From: Membranipora membranacea
Lineage: Eukaryota; Bryozoa; Gymnolaemata; Cheilostomatida; Membraniporidae
Length of the DNA stretch: 64,000 nucleotides
Direction: 5' to 3'
NCBI GenBank assembly: GCA_914767715.1
Contig: OU612070.1
Span: 18,774,025-18,838,024, forward strand
Part shown: in pieces, positions 61,601 to 64,000 of the stretch
How positions within the stretch are numbered: the first letter of the stretch is position 1
Layout of the letters: the number at the start of each line of letters is the position of its first letter
Notes under the pieces: generated by a model
The model's database searches: none
What the model was told of the DNA's origin: nothing
The model's input: the letters and a program-made list of their open reading frames with translations, nothing else
Translations under genes and position numbers: made by a program

Positions 61601-63913
61601 TACTGAATTCATGAGCGGCAACCACTTCATGTAGTTCAGAATCAACTGTGTGAAGTGATTGTTGCTTGTAAATTTTGTATGTTTAAGCTGGATGCGTCCA
61701 ATGATTAAAAGCTGGCTGTGCATTTGATGTACAGCGAATTTCTGAGGCTAGCAGTGGTGATACAGCAGAGTGACATGCTTGGGTGTGTTAACATCTGACA
61801 ACAAGTTTGATGGCTTGTTGATTTCTTTTACTTAAATTAGGCTCGGTGCCATTTTTCGATGTTTTAGTTCTCACGTACACTGGTATCTACAGCTAGTCTG
61901 AGTTTGCTACCTCTGAGTAATATGCCTACCTACTGGAACTATGACCAGGCTATGTCACTGTACCCTTTACCTAACCTAGTTGTGACTGCTGACTCATACT
62001 TCCCTTTTACTGAGCAGTACGCTGGCTGTACTGTCATCAATCCGGTAAGAAAATATTTAAATATCAGATGATAATTAAACTCTTTATTTTGGGCAGACGA
62101 TATCATCCTGGTCAAATGTTTTACATGGTGTGCATGAGGAATTACGGAAAATGTTGGTGAATGATGAGGTAGAAGCCTCTTTTATTATTTATTGTGCTAG
62201 TATAGGAAAGGAACTCTTGATTTCAATTCTGAAAAGGCCCATATGCATTTGATCAAGTTTAATCAAATTTGCTCCTACCCTACTGGTGAAGCAGCTCCGG
62301 CTCGGAAAGGGCAACTCCAAATTCAGGCAAATTGGATCAAAATTGAGCTAAATACACATAGTTTGGTAACTTCGGTGCGGGTGTTACGCATCATTGGTGT
62401 CATTAGATAGCTTGGAAATTTTAACGTGCAAGAGTCGGCAATCTAGTGTCACACCTAGCTCAGAGATTTAGATATGGGTGGTCTAATGACACAAGTGATG
62501 GCACTTCATTATTGGTGGTCCTTAGCTATTGGTGTCAATCCATATTATTATTATCTCTACCATTCACTACATTAACAATGTTTTATACTACATTAACTAC
62601 ATTAACTACATTAACTACATTAACAATGTTTTATACTACATTAACTACATTAACTACATTAACAATGTTTTATACAGTTTGCTTTAGGAAAATAACAAAA
62701 CGCATAGCTACGGTTATTCTTGTTATTAGGATATTGTGCTGATATTTCACAAATAACCATTATAGTGATAATAGTGATTTCACCTTAATATCTCATTATT
62801 AGATAATGGGTTGGAGTTATCAGTTCATGCTGTAAATACGTTTAGTCCCTATTAAATTCCCATCTATATTTATAGGTCTAAATTAGAATTTATATATTTA
62901 ACTTACTATGTATGTATATATATTAATACTCACTCACCGGTTTTCTCTTCTCATAAGCAAATAGCTTCAAAATTCTTTGCGAATCACCAATGTGGTTAAA
63001 AAATTATTCCGAGAATAGATATTTTTCCCAGGGTGGAATAAATTTAGTGCATAAAAACGTGATTTTGGTAACAATGCTGAACAATTGAAAAAGATTTTTG
63101 TTTTGTCTGTCAAATCATAATAGAGCAAAAGTTCATGTTGCAATTGACTTCTGTGTGATTAATTTTACATTTCAAAGCTCAGAATAATTATCCAGGTCCT
63201 GAAAAGTAAAAAGTACAACTGGCAGTATAAAAGTACACGAAATCACACCACATATGTAATAAGCAGATTTCGGTCACATGGCTATTGTTTAAAAGTCCTT
63301 TACTTAGATTTGTATCGTGGGAAAGGAAAGTGCTTCTGCAGTTGAAGCGGGCAAAAAATTACAATACTATAGTTTATTTCCTTTTGACATGGATATTTTG
63401 TAGTTATAAAATAATTATGAAACCCAAAATGGTAGAAAGCCAACAATTAAAATAAAAATTTTCACACAACACAAATTTGCATTGGTTATGGAAATACGAT
63501 GAAATCATTTTAGGGAGTTCTGACACCTAAATTATTTCTTATAGTCCATTTTAGGTTCATATTAAACTAATTTTTGAAAGAAAAGCGATGATTTTCTCAT
63601 AAGGAAACTCCTTGATTATTGGGTCATTTCAACAAATTTTTTATCATGTTACATTGTTTTTGATCAAGTACTTTTTGGGAGCAAGAGTTATTGATGCCTC
63701 TGGCACTATTTCAACAATGTCTTCACTCACCAGTCACCGCAGCTAGGGTACCTGTAACCTCCCAATCCTGTGCCGTGATTTTTAATCCCTGTACGTTTTT
63801 GTTTGTTTCAGAGCTCTTTTCCTGGTCATAAGTTCTCTTTCAAAGTTTACTACCCAGCTAGCAACGAGATTGAAGACAGCGTGGTCACCGATGATATGCT
63901 GCTAAACAGCTGA
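55619..63913 (+). CDS. POLE2: DNA polymerase epsilon subunit 2 (B subunit), copy B
   Basis: Exons: 55619-55692, 56412-56512, 56872-57025, 57356-57506, 58209-58292, 58881-59059, 59301-59406, 59720-59876, 60510-60670, 60917-61054, 61868-62044, 63812-63913; 1584 nt, 527 residues, every exon the same length as in copy A and all splice sites intact. By eye there are about 15 silent differences and two conservative replacements (Met to Leu in exon 5, Val to Ile in exon 11). Six of the silent ones are in exon 12. Intron 8 has gained a 233-bp MITE and intron 11 a 9-bp minisatellite. Nothing suggests a pseudogene. Confidence 0.93.
60182..60414. mobile_element. 233-bp MITE, only in copy B (POLE2 intron 8)
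   Basis: Inverted ends GGGGGTCTTTCAAT and ATTGAAAGACCCCC, flanked by CAG on both sides (60179-60181 and 60415-60417). Copy A has TATC-CAG-GTCTC uninterrupted at about 22873-22884. The inside is built of CGCTCACTCAG-like repeats in both orientations. A 3-bp duplication with G-rich ends fits PIF/Harbinger-like MITEs, though CAG is not their usual target. Confidence 0.8.
62560..62676. repeat. CATTAACTA minisatellite in POLE2 copy B intron 11
   Basis: 9-bp CATTAACTA units, interrupted three times by ACAATGTTTTATAC, giving a nested repeat. Copy A has a single CATTAATGA-like unit at the corresponding place (about 25222). Confidence 0.8.
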
Positions 63914-64000
63914 AAACTCTCGTGGATATGAATGGATTATCAACACTGTAGATATGCAGAAAGACGCAATGTTTTGGAGAGAAGGTGTTCTATATTACAT

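Larger units (their letters stand above)
45003..64000 (+). repeat. Second copy of a tandem duplication (copy B), junction at 45003
   Basis: From CAGGTTTGCTGACACGG at 45003 onward the sequence follows 3325 onward, apart from insertions and deletions in either copy, to the window end. The upstream neighbour sequences differ (GTCTC before 3325, TTTTG before 45003), so this is the breakpoint. Copy A ends somewhere between the MAM gene and 45003, so the repeated unit is about 41.7 kb. Copy B ends outside the window. Block-wise differences: E1 deletion of about 740 bp (A only), hAT at 48139 (B only), E2 (A only), a 397-bp block 21387-21783 (A only), MITE at 60182 (B only). Confidence 0.85.

Noticed and set aside
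1-64000. Bacterial features such as CRISPR arrays, operons or prophage
   Set aside because: Spliced eukaryotic genes throughout; no regular spacer arrays.

Overview
This is nuclear DNA from an animal, probably an invertebrate. It is AT-rich and intron-dense, with GT..AG introns of about 0.1-4 kb, abundant small DNA transposons and a tRNA-derived SINE. The genes (DNA polymerase epsilon subunit B, a torsin activator, a MAM-domain secreted protein) are metazoan. The species cannot be named from the sequence; a marine invertebrate with high heterozygosity, such as a tunicate, would fit. All gene models below were assembled by hand from splice sites, reading phase and protein similarity. Four of them close with a total coding length divisible by three.

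Layout. (1) 1,406-10,120, plus strand: an 11-exon gene for a 419-residue membrane protein with a short basic N-terminus, a T1-type BTB/POZ domain, one membrane segment, and a luminal domain of the LAP1/LULL1 (TOR1AIP) torsin-activator family. This BTB + torsin-activator architecture is the most unusual thing in the window. (2) 17,877-26,511, plus: a complete 12-exon POLE2 gene (527 residues). (3) 29,429-29,827: a possible three-exon microprotein. (4) 36,077-44,920: an 8-exon gene for a secreted protein with two MAM domains (370 residues). (5) From 45,003 to the window end the left part is repeated. The second copy begins inside a transposon, carries exons 4-11 of the TOR1AIP gene in decayed form, and then a second complete POLE2 (55,619-63,913).

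The structure is best read as a head-to-tail duplication with a unit of about 41.7 kb (3,325 to about 45,002) whose junction is at about 45,003. The copies are highly similar in most places. TOR1AIP copy B has lost its first three exons, a splice donor, both cysteines expected to form the luminal disulfide, and its frame (nonsense codon). POLE2 copy B differs from copy A by about 15 silent and 2 conservative replacement changes, so both look constrained. A collapsed or false duplication of two divergent haplotypes is a serious alternative.

Mobile DNA explains most of the remaining differences. There is a large element family with about 150-bp inverted ends (copies at 2,297, 11,682 and, truncated, 45,003). 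There are two hAT elements with perfect 8-bp target duplications, a MITE with a 9-bp target duplication that sits at two different positions in opposite orientation in the two copies, a 233-bp MITE present only in copy B, and a family of about 100-bp MITEs with TCCCAYAATGCAA ends.
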